Below are positions 47,201-59,414 of a stretch of DNA of 64,000 nt, piece by piece (positions within the stretch are counted from its first letter, which is position 1; each line of letters starts with the position of its first letter). The stretch is from Cymbidium sinense (lineage: Eukaryota; Streptophyta; Magnoliopsida; Asparagales; Orchidaceae): contig CM038223.1 of assembly GCA_021442155.1 (NCBI GenBank), positions 35,128,983-35,192,982 on the forward strand, read 5' to 3'. The translations under genes and the position numbers were made by a program. The notes under the pieces were generated by a model, which had not been told where the DNA came from, did not search any database, and saw only the letters and a program-made list of their open reading frames with translations.

Positions 47201-50200
47201 TCCTATAATCAACTGGGTGAATGTCATGGAGAATCTAGATCACGAAGGATTTAACATTGCAGATGAAACATCATTTTCTTTATTAATGTCTATATATAGA
47301 AAAGCTTGCCAGGTTTGTTCACTTTGTTGTTATGAAGCATTCTACTTTTCTGATAATTGCACCTTCTTTTGAATATTTTTGGGGATGGGAATGAACTCTC
47401 CAGGATCCATTTCCTCTTCATGCTGTTTGTGGGTCTGTGTGGCGGAATGCAGAGGGGCAGTTATCTTTACTAAGGCATGCAGTGTCTGCTCGACCTGATG
47501 TGTTTACCTTTGCACATTCTTCAAGGCACTTGGTAACTTTAACTGCTTTTCTCTATCTAGGAATACCCCTTAAATTGGCTAGCTCCTTAACTCTTATTTT
47601 AAAATTTCCTGTAGATTCACTCAGATCCAATTCAATATGCAAATAAAGATGGCAATCAGGCATGGTCATGTCTAGATCTCTTGGAGGTTTTATGCGAGTT
47701 GGCTGAGAGAGGACATGGAAGCACTGTTCGCATGATGCTTGAGCAACCCCTTAGTCAGTGTCCTGAAGTTCTACTTGCAGCAATTTCTCACATCAGCGTA
47801 AGGCTTGCACATTGTTTATCACGTTGACATCTAGTATTTGTTTGAAGCCACTATGAAGTTGTGCCTACCTTTGCAGACTACGTATAGTTTCCTCCAGTCT
47901 GAAGTCTGTTCAGTTTTGTTTCCTGCAATACTAAAGGATCCTATGAAGACTAGTTTGATTCATTATCTTTGGCGTGCTAATCCTAATCTGGTATTACAGA
48001 GATTTCTTGATGTTTACACAGATCCAGACTTCCTTTTGAGAATACTGGATATTTGCCAAGAACTGAAGGTAAATGCCAGTCTTAACAGTCCTGCATCTGA
48101 AATATTGTCTGCATTCTTCTGTGCCAAACTTCATCTTCTTATTTATTAAATGTAATGCTGTGACAGCTATTCCTAGATCCATAGAACACTCTTAAAGTCT
48201 CATTTGTTTCAGTTTTCTAAAGCTGTGCATCTTATTTGAATAAAAATTGCTAAGCTGTCTCTCAAGAAGTTTGCTTTGAAAAATTACTTTTAGAAAAGTT
48301 TTGAATTTGCTTCATAAAGCAACTTTCCACAGCAGCTTTTGCAACATAATTTATGAAAAAGGAGAAACCCACTGAGAGGATCCCAAAATGTATTGATCTC
48401 TGTTTTAAGTTGTTATTTATTAGCTAGCAAAGACTAGAATCTTCTCGTTTTTCTTATGAGGATTTTAATATTGAAATGTTTTCAAAAAAATTGAAATGCT
48501 ATGAAATAAAAATATGAAATATTCAAAGATGTATAAGTATAGTAAAATTGAAACAAATTCTTGATTCTAGAGAGTGATCATCAGGTTGCAGGTCTAATGG
48601 TTCTAATTATAATAAATGGTCTATAAATATTTCTGCTTGTAATAATGTTACCGAAGACATAAATGATTTGGAAAGGCAGTTGATATGTTCTGCTGGAAAG
48701 TTAGTTTTTATTATCAGTATGCTTGGTTTTGAAATTATGAGATATTATATATATACAAAGTGCTGTGCTAGTAAACTTGAGCGATTATGTATTTTTTTAT
48801 GAAAATCATTTATGATGAACTTTCATGGTTAGATTAAGTACAGAGTACACTATTTAGGTTTAGACATCAGCATCAGGTCTTATCAAGTAGAACAGGTTCA
48901 CATTTTATTGATATGTAAATCATGTTCTTCTTTATCTTATTTTTTGTAAAAGATGAAAATAGAATTGCGTATGAAACAAAATCTAAAGGCCTTGGAGCAT
49001 TATTTTCCTGGCACAGCTTCTGAGTATACGTTATCCTTGTTAGTTTGCTGCACTGTGAGTCGACCTGTTGTCCCCAATAACTTATTCTTAGTTGTCCTTT
49101 GATTCTCTTACAAAGCTATGCATGATGAAGAGTTCAAGTTCGGCAGACATCTCTTTTAAAGAGCTCTTACTTTTTTAATTTCTAATCCACATTGGCATAA
49201 ACATTTGTGCATTTTATGCTTTCAACTATGTACATTTTTTTTTTTTGTAAATCGTACCAGTTATAGTTTATCCAAGTCTTCATATGGCCCTCTGCTGCAA
49301 TGGCAGTGAGGAAAAAAAATCCATGGCTGGAAAGCCACACATTTGGTCATTTTATTTGGCAGTAATTTTTTCTTTAAATTGATTTTTTTGTTGAAATGAT
49401 CTTTTTGATCGCAAATTTGAGGCCACTCCACCAAACCCAACTCTTTTGTTCTGTTGAAATTTCTTTCACTCACTTACGCACATAGCTGGTCTATGTATGT
49501 TCTTTAGTTACTGGTTTATGAATCATTATATGTTGGAACTTGTTTGTGTCCCCTTAGTCCACTCTTAATCTATCTATGTTCTTTACTGTTGATTTAGTGA
49601 GTTCTAAATTTGTACAAAAAGTAAATCTTTTATTTAGACTACATCCACGTGGTTGGTTTTTGAAGTCCTATTTTCACTTTGTGCTGTATGTCTATGCATA
49701 CTGTTAATCATCTGAACTTGCTATTGGCTATTTGTTATTAGGTGGGGACTCTATGTACATTTCTCATAGCACATTCTTCTGTGTCTATATATGTTATTTG
49801 CCAGCTGGTTTAGTGAGCTGTTAATTTGGGATTTGCGGTCTCTATTATAGTATGTTTTTAGCTTTTGTATCACACAATCGATCCTTTCTTTGGCTTACTT
49901 CCATAAGTTTACCTTTAAACTACATTTTTTTTGTGCATGTTAGATCTATGCATTGGGTCGATTACCTATATCTGCTTTGTTTTCCCACATACAGTGATTC
50001 ACATACTCTGGCCCTTTGTTTATAGGTTGAGCCTTATGAGGCTGGGGAAGAGGAAGGTCGGATTTTATTTTATTTTTTTCTGCTTGTTTCTTGTTCTTAT
50101 ATCTATCTCTCTTGTAGATTTTAGCAACTGTTTTGGAGGCGGCTCCTTTTCTTTTCAGCATCAAATTAGCTACTATTGCTTTTAGGAAGGAGCAGACTAC

Positions 50201-50688
50201 CCTAGAAAAATGGTTAAATGATAATCTAAACACATACAAAGATGCTTTTTTTCAGGTGATGTATATTTTGTACCCACCCTTATTATTACTTATTGGGTTA
50301 GCTTCTTTAGTAGAGATAAATGAATTGCTCTTCCTCTGCAGGATTGCCTTAAATATATTGAAGAACTATCAAATATGGACAATCGTATACCTGATGGCTA
50401 TCTGGACCAATCTAGAACTTCCATTATAAATGCATACCAGGAGGCATTGTCTATATTCTTGAAGGTTCCTTTCTGGATTTCTTGTTGTTTTTACATTTGG
50501 GTTAAAGCATCTCCCTGCAAAATTCTATTTACGCTAGCAACTTCTTTGTCCATACATGGAGAAAATCCTATGATGAAAAACTTTTAAGTATTACTTCTAT
50601 GACTAAATACATTTTTTTTCACAAAATTAAAAGGCAATATAAATGTACTTAGACAATACAAATAAAATTTAAGGTGTCTAATTCAATT

Positions 50689-50735
<47 letters not shown>

Positions 50736-53700
50736 CGAAAGACAATGTTTTTGTGATGTTTTTGTTCTATATGATATCTTAAAAAAATGAAAAATTAGAA
50801 GTGGTAGTTTATGAGATTATCATTTATTTTTTTATAATATGTAATATTTTTTTTAATTGTTCTAAATAACATCATTTTATTTTGAATTATCATATAAAAA
50901 TTTCTACTATTTACACTAATTTATTTTTGTTATAAATTTGATATACTTACTTATTTTGATAAGTTTTGTTAGATGATTCCATTTATAATAAGGGTGTTTA
51001 GCCCATCTTATTATGTTATTTACAAGCTAATATGTGATGATTATTCTTTATAAATTTAAGTGGAAAAAAAATGATATATCAAAACTTTACATGGCATTGT
51101 TTAAAACCTTTTGAATTTATTTTGTGAGGTTTTTCACTTAACAATAGCCAAATTTATTATCTCATAACAATAGCCAAAACTTTATAATAAGGGTGTTTGC
51201 CCCATCTTACTTATTTTCTACTATTTACACTATAATTTATTTTTGTTATAAATTTGATATACTTACTTATTTTGATAAGTTTTGTTAGATGATTCCATTT
51301 ATAATAAGGGCGTTTACCCCATCTTATTATGTTATTTACAAGCTTATATGTGATGATTATTCTTTACAAATTTAAGTGGAAAAAAATGATATATCAAAAC
51401 TTTATATGGCATTGTTTAAAAACTTTTGAATTTATTTTGTGATGTTTTTTCACTTAACAATAGCCAAATTCATTATCTCATAACAGTTTACATTCCAACA
51501 TGACCTCAATAAATATTAAACAAGTTGTCTACTTTGTAAATCAGGTCAGATTAACTTGGAGCAGTCAAACATATCTAGCTTATTAATTACCCTAACTTGG
51601 GCTATTAGGTTGTCATCCATCTACAATATCAAAATAAATTGCCTCATAACAATTCATTTTGCAACAAGACCTAGATAAATTCTAAGTTCCAGCTGAGCTG
51701 TTATTCCCTCTTGGAAATATCAATATATTTGATGTTCAAACATATGTAAATCGAGTCATATCGACCCAAAGAAGTGAAATGTCACTGTATCAGCCTGATC
51801 ATCCTAATTTGGCATGCCAGGTTGTTTTATCATATGATTTTTTTGGGTTCCTTGCCTACTACCTTCCCTTTTCTTTCATAACTCTTTTTTTTTTCTAAAG
51901 CCCACTAATGTCTCATAGCCAACAACGCTAAATAAATTTAATTATACAACTCTATCTAATGGACATGTGACAACTATGATTAACATGTGTATGATTTTGT
52001 TCTAGTTTATGTTTATTATTTGATTATTGGATAACAAGACCATAAATTAAAGGTGTGTTTGGTATGGTGGTGGCGGTACGGTGCTGTACTACACCGCAGT
52101 GCCATTTAGCGCATTGTGTTTCGCTTGGGTTTTGAAGACTGCAGTGAAAAAGCTGCGTCTTCCGGCTTGGCTTGGCTCCTTGCCGCGACGGCCAGAAAGC
52201 TGTAGTTTGATTTTTTTGAAAATAAAAAAATTTGTAGTCTTCACCGCAGTTTTTTAAATAGCATATTCTCTTTGCAGCACTTCCACTAGTACTTTTTTAG
52301 ACAACTTTTCCTGTCCCAAATAAACTCTAAATTTGATTTAATTTTTTTAATAAATATGTTGATTAATTAAGTGATGTCATACAACAAGTCTTTATCCCAC
52401 TATGTGGGGTCGGCTACATGAATCATTCTTCTCCATTGTGTTATAGTAAGTGTTAAATTGTGATTTAATTCTAATAAACTTATTCTATTAAATCTAATAC
52501 ATCTATTTTCTTAACCGAGTCATCGACGACTCACACTTTATGTGACCAAATCATCTAAGGCGACTCTCTCTAATCTTATCTGTCATTGGAGCTACTTTAA
52601 CCTTTTCATGAATATATTCATTTTGCATTTTATCTCTAAGAGTAAAACCATTCATCCTCTTGAGCATCCACTTCTCTGCAACACTTAAATTTATTATTCT
52701 CTTTTATTGTCCAACATTTTTACGCCATAAATCATTACAGTTCTTACCACCATTTTATAAAACTTTCCCTTGTTTAAATGATACTTTTCTATCACACAAC
52801 AGACCTTATGCATTCCCCCACTTCAATCGTTTAATTTGAATTCTACTAATAACATCTCCATCATTTTTAATAATAGATTTGAGATATCTGAAATGTTCAC
52901 TCCTTTTAATGACTTGATCACCCAATGTCACAACCCTCCACTAGAACTTCTACAACTAAAATTGCACTCCATATATTTAGTTTTAGATCTACTTAAATGA
53001 AAACCTTTAGATGCTTAGGTTGACTTGCATAATTCAAGTTTCTTGGACTCTCTCTAGTCTTATCAATAAGAAGAATATCATCAATAAAAAGCATATACCA
53101 AGGTACATCCTCCTATAAATGCCTAGTAAGGACATCCATAATTAAAGCAAGAAGATATAGGCTTAAAGCTAAATCTTGATTTAATTTAACTGAATTAGAA
53201 AAATATTTTGTCAATCCTCCTTGTGTTTAGTGCTTTGGTTCCAAGGAGTGCTTTAGCATTAACATAATGTAAAGGATTCATGTCATCATTTTCTTGACAA
53301 GTTTTACGCTGGTTGTCAACTATTTAACACAACCCTCAATTTTTCACATTCAGGATGTGGGACCCACCGGCAAAGGTAGTGTTTAATGAAGTGATTTCAT
53401 GATAGAAAAAAAAATTGTATTTGCTACTCTAAAATAGGTACAATTTCAAAGAAAGTTATATGTTTTTTGCAATTAATCTTGCTTATGAAGTGAATTATCT
53501 TGTAATAATTAGATTATTCTATAAAAGGTAAGAAATACACTGCCAATTAACACAATAGTCTATTTTATAATTATTTTCTTTCTTGTGATTTTCTTTGTTT
53601 ATTGACATAAGTTGTTATATTATAATGATTTTTTTGGTCATGTAAATTGCAAATAAGTTAAAAAAAATGAAGATTATATGCAAATTTTTTATGAAATTTA

Positions 53701-53796
53701 CTTTGCTTTATTTTGAATTTTATTTTGTTTGCTTCATTTACTGTTGTAATATATAATAATTTTTTATTTTAATTTTAATTGTTAACACATTTTCCT

Positions 53797-53862
<66 letters not shown>

Positions 53863-56800
53863 GGCATTTATATTATAAAAGGGGCAAAATATGAAAAGGT
53901 ATGCATACATACATACGTATAGTACATGTATGAGTTTTAGAGTGCTTTTTTTGAAAAAAAAATGAGTTTTAGAGTGTTGGCATCAATATTTTGAAATTGT
54001 TAAGCACACTGTGATATGTAGTGTTTTTGTAGTTGTTAAAAACATAAATTAAAATAGTGTGTTAACTAACTCAAGTGTTCATGATTTTTATATTTTATAA
54101 TCATTTATTAAATGCACATACTAATAATTTGATCTACCAAATTTAAACAAATCAAGTAATATCTTTTAATAAATATAATGATTAATTCAACAATAATTTC
54201 CAACGATTGAAAGGAAAAAGACATTGAAGATATAGACAATGAAGCGATGTCCTAATACTTAAAGATCAATAACACTCTCTAGATTGTGAGACTAATGAGA
54301 GAGTGAGTGGCGGAGCTGATTTAAATTGAGCGATAGTGATAATGAAGCAACAAGGGGTGTAGATGATACATTGATAAGTATTTTTGAGAAGTTGTAAGTG
54401 AGAAGTCACTAGTGTTAACAATGAGAACAATGAGGACACATAAGAAAAATAGCAAACGAAAGAGCGTGCAAATGAGAACCACTAAGAAGAATCTCATTAG
54501 CTTTGATAACTTATATTGGCATATACTGGAACAAACCATGAAATTTGAATCATGATTTTATTTTATGGAGCTAAGTGTGCATCGTGACGATGCGATTGTA
54601 AAGAACATGCTATATGCACGCTTTGCTGCAAATTCATATTTTTTTGCAAGTTATGTGCAAGGCATGTACATTACCTTCCTTGACGCCTAAAGTAATAATA
54701 CATTTTTAATAACATTGGTTGGTATTGATGCCAATAGACACTCTAATTTAATCTACCTGTTTACCTAAAGCATAAAATTGATCAACTTAATTTAAATTTG
54801 ACTCAAGACAAAATTAAATATTCTACTTTAAGGGATGAGTTGGCGGAGCTCAACTCAATATCATCTTAGTGGGATACCTCCAATTAACTGTTGTAATTCT
54901 GCCATTTTAAAATAAATGAAGGCCAAATTAAGGAAAAAATAAACAAAACTCATCTACACCAGTATTGTCTTTTTCTTTTTCAGTGGCCATTTTTCTACTT
55001 TTTGTATCCCTCTCGCTATGCTATATTTGTTTGCATTATTTTTTATTTTAAAAGCACCAAGAAAGTGTTTTGGCCTGCTTTTAGGATAGGATACACATTA
55101 ATATCCGAGGGGGCAGAACTGAAAGTGAAAGTTAATCCCTCTCCTATGGCTTTTGATTATGTAGATGTATGTAAGATTATTTTTGACTTTGTGCACTTCA
55201 GAGCTTCAAAAGTCATTATTATATGCCACATTGCAGGTCCTTCAAGCCCATGCTGGGCAAGTTCCTTACCAACTTTCTGAAGAATTAAATAGGCTTTTTG
55301 TTCTGTGTACTCCAAAAAATCAAAGCTCTGTAAGCAATGCTGATTGGAGCACTGATGAGATTGAAGCAGAAGCAAATGCTTATTTTCAACAAATGTTTGC
55401 TGGAGAGCGCACAGTTGAAGACATGGTTCAAATGCTTGCTCGTTTCAAAGAATCTTCTGAAAGGAGGTGGGTGGATACACTAGGTTCACATTAGCTTGTG
55501 TTCTTAATTATTCTTTTAGTTTCATCTTCTGAAATAACACTTTCAAGCACATTTATCTTTCCATATGCTTGCATTCCATTATGATCTATGAATAGCCTTA
55601 TTCATGTAATTTTTAGCCACTTTCTTTCCTGAGTAATATTTCATCGGTTGATAACTTCATGATGAGGGTTTAGTTTTCTCTTTTAAGAAAAGTTAACTTT
55701 TGAACTGTAATCAAGAGTTACTCTTTGCATGTGGAGTAAGAGAAAAACTTTTGATCCTTTGAATTTAATAGGGTGAAAATAAATTTATACTTTTGACATC
55801 TCTGTTGTTACAAATGGGGGGGCTTAACCATGATATTTTACAAACTATTGATACTGCGAACTCAAAATTAAAAAAAAAAAAAGAAAAGTAAAAATGAAAT
55901 TAAGAATGAACTGTTTAAGTCCATTGGTGAAAGCTGTCAACATGTTCTTTATTGGGATTTATGAAGAAAGGAAACTTTGAACTCATACTGTTATGCCTCC
56001 AATATAGTTGAAACACACCATATTGAAATGTAGGAATAAAATAAGAAATATTGTAATGTAGGAATATAATAAGAAATATTGAAATGTCGGAATATAATAA
56101 TGAAAAAACAAGAGGAAGATAAATAAGCCGTTAAGCTTATGTTGCATCTTGTGTGGTTCTGATATGATTTATTATTCAATCACAACCCAAATACATAATT
56201 TTGTGTAAAATAATTGTAAAATGGGCGATCAAGATATTTTACAGACTATTGATACTGCAAACTCAAAAAAAAAAAAGAAAAAAAAAGGAAAAAAAGAAAA
56301 AATAAAAATGAATATAAGAACGAACTGTTTAAGTCCATTGGTGAAAGCTGTCAACATGTTGTTTATTGGGATTTATATAGAAAGGAAACTGTGAACTCAT
56401 GCAGTTATGCCTCCCATATAGTTGAAACACACCATATTGAAATGTAGGAATAAAATAAGATATATTGTAATGTAGGAATAGAATAAGAAATATTGAAATG
56501 TAGGAATAGAATAATGAAAAAACAAGAGGAAGAGAAGTTAGCCGTTAAGCTTATGTTGCATCTTGCGTTGTTCTGATATAATTTATTATTCAATCACAAC
56601 CCAAATACATAATTTTGTGTAAAATAATTGTAAAATGGGCGATCAAGCTGAAGTTGAGTAGCAACTATTTTGCTTCTTACCACCAAAGAAAAAAAGTACT
56701 CATAAATATGCTTTTTGTACTCTAATTCCCTCATTATTGCACTTCATGAAATACAAAAGGATTGATTTATCAAGAATAACATGTTTATCAACAAGATGCT

Positions 56801-59414
56801 ATGATGGAAACAGTCATCTATGAATGAATAAATCCATTATGGTTAAATATGTGAAATTGCCAAAATCTGCATTAATTAGTGTCAATTTCAAGGTTTTAAT
56901 ATAACCTATAAACAAGGGAGTCGGTCAATCAATGTCATGTTAGCAACCCTGACTAATCACATGATGAATGAGCTCACAAAATCTCATCTTGATATGCTCT
57001 TTGGTGCAGTGTTACATCCACTGATCCACACATTCATTACAACCACGATTCTCAAAACTATGGTGAATAGATGTTGTTGAGCTTGATGGCTTAGTATCAT
57101 CATACAGAACCACCTAGTAGCAATGTCTTCAACATCCACACTAGCAACATACACCAGGCATCTTCGTAACTCAATAATTAATGCATGCATTAACTTCATG
57201 CCAACAGGGAAAATGTGAGAGAAACTTGGCTTCACCATGAGTTTGCAAAAGTTACAGAAGTCCAATGCATTGATGGAACCGGTCCTTTCTGAAGTTCTCA
57301 TTCACCGTTGGCATGTCACTTTTGCCCACAAATGAAAGCATATATTTTCATGAATTAAATACTTGTTTTAGCGATGGATTATAACTATCCAATATTACCT
57401 TTTACACAGCATACATGTATATCATTCTCGCTATTCAATTGGAATGTTATTATCTCAATATCATTTGCATTATCTCACAACAAACATGCACACGCAATGC
57501 ATGTATGATTGTACTCTAAGATCAATGAGCATGTGACTCATGCTACGTGCAATACAATTATTATTGTGTATAATACAGTTTATCCAATCAAAAATATGAT
57601 GCGGTGATCATTATTTTAAAATTAAGCACATCCAAAAGATTTATTCCACAGTTATGGTTTTCCGATTTTCTTGTTCATTGATTAAGTCTCAAAAAATCAT
57701 ATGAACACCTGATTAGGAATTAAAGCAAGGGTAAATCATAGAAAGATGGTTACTCATCTTCAAAATTTTTTTTCCTGTGTAACCAATTCATCCATTCTGG
57801 CCTTAATCTATATCTTCTCATGCTCTCTATTCTCCCATTTTCCCTCTAAGAGTGCAGGCAACTAGCATAATAACTCTACAAATTTTGAATTTCCACTTAA
57901 AAGCCTATTTATAAAACAGTGCTCTAACAAGTCAGTTAGGACAATTGTGCCTAAATCATCTCAAAATGAATAAATATATAAATAATTTAAAATGTTAATC
58001 ACATTACTATCCAACTAAACCTAAAAAAATCTGGATGCAATGTATATGCAAGTGCGCTTGAATTTGTATGTGATGGAATCTATCTTTTGTGATACTTATT
58101 TGAACTGTGCTAACTTACATGGACATGTTTTTATTGAAGTTTTAATAAGCGGAGTTATTTGTAACATACATCTTAGATCAATAGTCTTGTGACCGTGTAC
58201 CTTCTTTATGTGACTTCTAGATTGAATGACCATGAAAGCATATTATTTCTTCCACATAATTTTAACTAGGCCGAACTCCTGCAGGGGATAATGAAACTAA
58301 CAAAAAAGAAGTTACCCTAGGTTTTACTATAAAGGTTTTAACATAGGCTAAATGGTTGAAGGTTGATAAATAGTTTGAATTAAAAAATAATTGATTTAAT
58401 TTCAAGTTAGTGATGTTTTTTCTGAAAGAGTTATTGTAAGTTATTAATAAAATAGTTGAACTTAAGTTAAATATATTAAATATATTATAAATGTGATTGG
58501 ATTTTAGTTAAAATTAAAACTTAATGCCATGTGTGAGGTGGCAATTGTAGAAAGTGCCATGTCACATCTGGGAATCATGTACGCTATAGTGCATATGAAT
58601 ATTTGAGTGACCTCTCTATTTTAAGCGAGCAAGGCATATGGGTGATTATGATTTTTGACCAGAGATCTAAAACGACTGTAATTAGGAATAATTCACAACT
58701 CTTTCATTGAAATACACTACTCAACATGATGTACTTGATATGGTTGGTTCAGAATAAGGATTAATTTGACTTTTCAATGCTATAAAGGTTTGACTCTTTC
58801 AGTTCATGCACCTGATCACCTGCTAGCATTTTGCACCTCTCATTCTCCTTTACCCTGTTTTCTATTTATGTAGCAACAAGAGTTATATCCAGTCCCTTCT
58901 TTTAGTACTTCATCCTTAAAAGTTCACCAGTATGATGTCCAATTATCTGAACTGTCTGATTTTATTTGGTTCTTCTAGCATTTTTATAATTTTTATCTTC
59001 TTATGGTATCTGTATCAGTCTGGTAATTTTGTTGTTATTTATGAATTTATATTTTTTTTCCTTTTGTGCTTCTTTAAACCTGGAGCTTCCAATAACATGT
59101 TGGTAAATGCAATTTTCATTTTTTTTCTTAATACTGTTTCATGATTCTATCATCTCATTTAATTTCATCTTGAAGTGAAATGCAATTTATTTTGTTCCTT
59201 AAAATTTATTTGTTGATTTACAATCATAAACAATTTGTGAGCATTATAAGTTTGTTTATCTTTGAGATCTTTGTTTAATTTTCAAGTCTGAATATTTAAT
59301 GTTATTACAGGGAGCAGAAGATCTATGAATGCATGGTGTCTAATTTATTCGAGGAGTACAAGTTCTTCTCCAAATATCCTGATAGACAGCTTAAGATAGC
59401 AGCTATTCTTTTTG
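41279..59414 (+). CDS. CNOT1: CCR4-NOT complex scaffold subunit 1 (CNOT1/NOT1), exons 1-12, 3' part beyond window
   Basis: CNOT1 is the large scaffold on which the CCR4/CAF1 deadenylases and other NOT subunits assemble for mRNA poly(A) shortening and repression. Twelve exons were placed: 41279-41377, 45172-45469, 46464-46692, 46778-47117, 47199-47312, 47404-47532, 47615-47797, 47877-48068, 50118-50255, 50342-50464, 55237-55466, 59311-59414. All boundaries are GT..AG and phases agree; together they give 2,179 nt, about 726 residues of a protein usually near 2,400. The start MLPFSSTLSSQIRFLLQ matches the plant NOT1 N-terminus. Other hallmarks are RPNFSTIFCESLR (exon 2), WVNVMENLDHEGF (exon 5), SCLDLLEVLCELAERGH (exon 7), and NLFEEYKFFSKYPDRQLKIA (exon 12), which belongs to the start of the CNOT1 TTP-binding/MIF4G-like region. 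Introns 1, 8, 10 and 11 are 2.0-4.8 kb and rich in RTE fragments; introns 3-7 and 9 are 79-91 bp. No exon stop or frameshift was found, so the gene looks functional. Exon 13 (phase 1) was not found before 64000. Confidence 0.92.
41378..42829 (+). other. CNOT1 intron 1, proximal part
   Basis: AT-rich intron sequence without recognised elements. Intron 1 runs 41378-45171; its RTE pieces are listed separately, and the rest (43626-45171) includes only an A/T-homopolymer-rich patch at 44230-44265. Confidence 0.6.
42830..43111 (+). mobile_element. RTE-type LINE 3' end, sense to CNOT1, in intron 1
   Basis: It holds the typical plant RTE tail: GTAGAGGTAGACCTAAAAAG, a piece encoding the RGRPKKTW-type C-terminus, CATGTAGCCGAC, GTGGGATTAAGGC and a (TTG)n end. 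Upstream is the CTGGCTGTCGACTACC...CTTGGGACCGGC unit often seen with these elements. It is 5'-truncated or internally deleted. Confidence 0.75.
43460..43625 (-). mobile_element. RTE-type LINE 3' end, antisense, in intron 1
   Basis: Reverse complement of the same RTE tail: (CAA)n at 43468-43494, GGCTTAATCCCACTA, GGCTACATGAATCC, then TCAAGTCTTTTTAGGTCTAC. With the copy at 42950-43111 it forms an inverted pair about 350 bp apart. Confidence 0.75.
46289..46433 (+). mobile_element. 5'-truncated RTE insertion with target duplication, intron 2
   Basis: A ~105-bp RTE tail (46309-46413: GATCTTAGTATACTTGAATT, GACACAATGGATGG, AGTGGGATTAAGGC, TTG repeats) is flanked by the same 20 bases TTGCAGATTCTCTCTGTTAA at 46289-46308 and 46414-46433. 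The first TTG may belong to the element's tail, so the true duplication is 17-20 bp. The copy ends 30 bp upstream of the exon 3 start at 46464, inside the branch-point/acceptor zone. Confidence 0.85.
48069..50117 (+). other. CNOT1 intron 8, nothing recognised
   Basis: A 2-kb AT-rich intron with T-rich runs (for example 49238-49247). No transposon similarity or RNA gene was seen. Short frames in it are chance. Confidence 0.6.
50692..50733. repeat. (AT)n microsatellite, intron 10
   Basis: About twenty-one AT units. Confidence 0.95.
50901..51490. repeat. Tandem duplication, ~314-bp period, intron 10
   Basis: Copy 1 (about 50901-51170) and copy 2 (about 51215-51490) start TTCTACTATTTACACTA and end CTTAACAATAGCCAAAT.CATTATCTC, with only scattered differences. 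A short extra piece of the unit (ATAATAAGGGTGTTTGCCCC, 51183-51202) lies between them. Confidence 0.85.
52051..52330. mobile_element. Possible MITE/hAT-like element, intron 10
   Basis: A GC-richer block in AT-rich surroundings begins AGGTGTGTTTGGTATGG and ends CCCAAATAAACTCTAA, a loosely matching terminal inverted repeat of the GTGTTTGG type seen in plant non-autonomous DNA transposons. Inner parts contain TACACCGCAGTGCC and CTTCACCGCAG in opposite arms. The target duplication is unclear. No transposase was seen. Confidence 0.35.
52384..53200 (-). mobile_element. RTE-type LINE, RT C-terminal half, antisense, intron 10
   Basis: Read leftward: a segment like LSLYLLALIMDVL, then PWYMLFIDDILLID near 53060-53110 (the RT active site, FIDD in place of FADD), then the thumb and C-terminal part and the RTE tail ending CCCACATAGTGGGATAAAG at 52389-52410. 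Stops are frequent. It is 5'-truncated. Confidence 0.75.
53277..53390 (+). mobile_element. RTE-associated unit, intron 10
   Basis: GACAAGTTTTACGCTGGTTG, AACACAACCCTCAA and GTGGGACCCACCGGC resemble the unit at 42835-42905. Probably a fragment of an RTE element or a derivative. Confidence 0.5.
53802..53859. repeat. (AT)n microsatellite, intron 10
   Basis: About twenty-nine AT units. Confidence 0.95.
55832..56647. repeat. Tandem duplication, ~400-bp period, intron 11
   Basis: Copy 1 (about 55832-56233) and copy 2 (about 56234-56647) both run from ATATTTTACA..CTATTGATACTG to AAAATGGGCGATCAAG. They differ mainly in an A-rich run and scattered substitutions. Inside each copy a ~26-bp unit (GAAATGTAGGAATA.AATAA) is repeated three times. 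Confidence 0.9.
56984..57301 (-). other. Unrecognised 105-codon frame in intron 11
   Basis: An open frame on the minus strand in a GC-richer patch of the intron. It is Cys-rich and hydrophobic (for example CNFCKLMVKPSF, LRRCLVYVASVDVEDIATRW). No family was recognised. It may be a fragment of a transposase or captured gene, or a chance frame. Confidence 0.2.

Larger units (their letters stand above)
50465..55236 (+). other. CNOT1 intron 10 (4.8 kb), repeat-rich
   Basis: The longest complete intron here. It contains two AT microsatellites, a ~314-bp tandem duplication, a MITE-like block and RTE fragments, all listed separately. The stretch 53860-55236 shows nothing recognisable. Confidence 0.7.
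55467..59310 (+). other. CNOT1 intron 11 (3.8 kb)
   Basis: AT-rich. It contains the tandem duplication at 55832-56647 and an unrecognised minus-strand frame at 56984-57301. From 57310 to 59310 nothing was recognised. Confidence 0.65.

Noticed and set aside
55991..56179. Paired minus-strand frames here and at 56405-56593
   Set aside because: They are similar only because they lie in the two copies of a tandem duplication; composition is that of AT-rich non-coding DNA.
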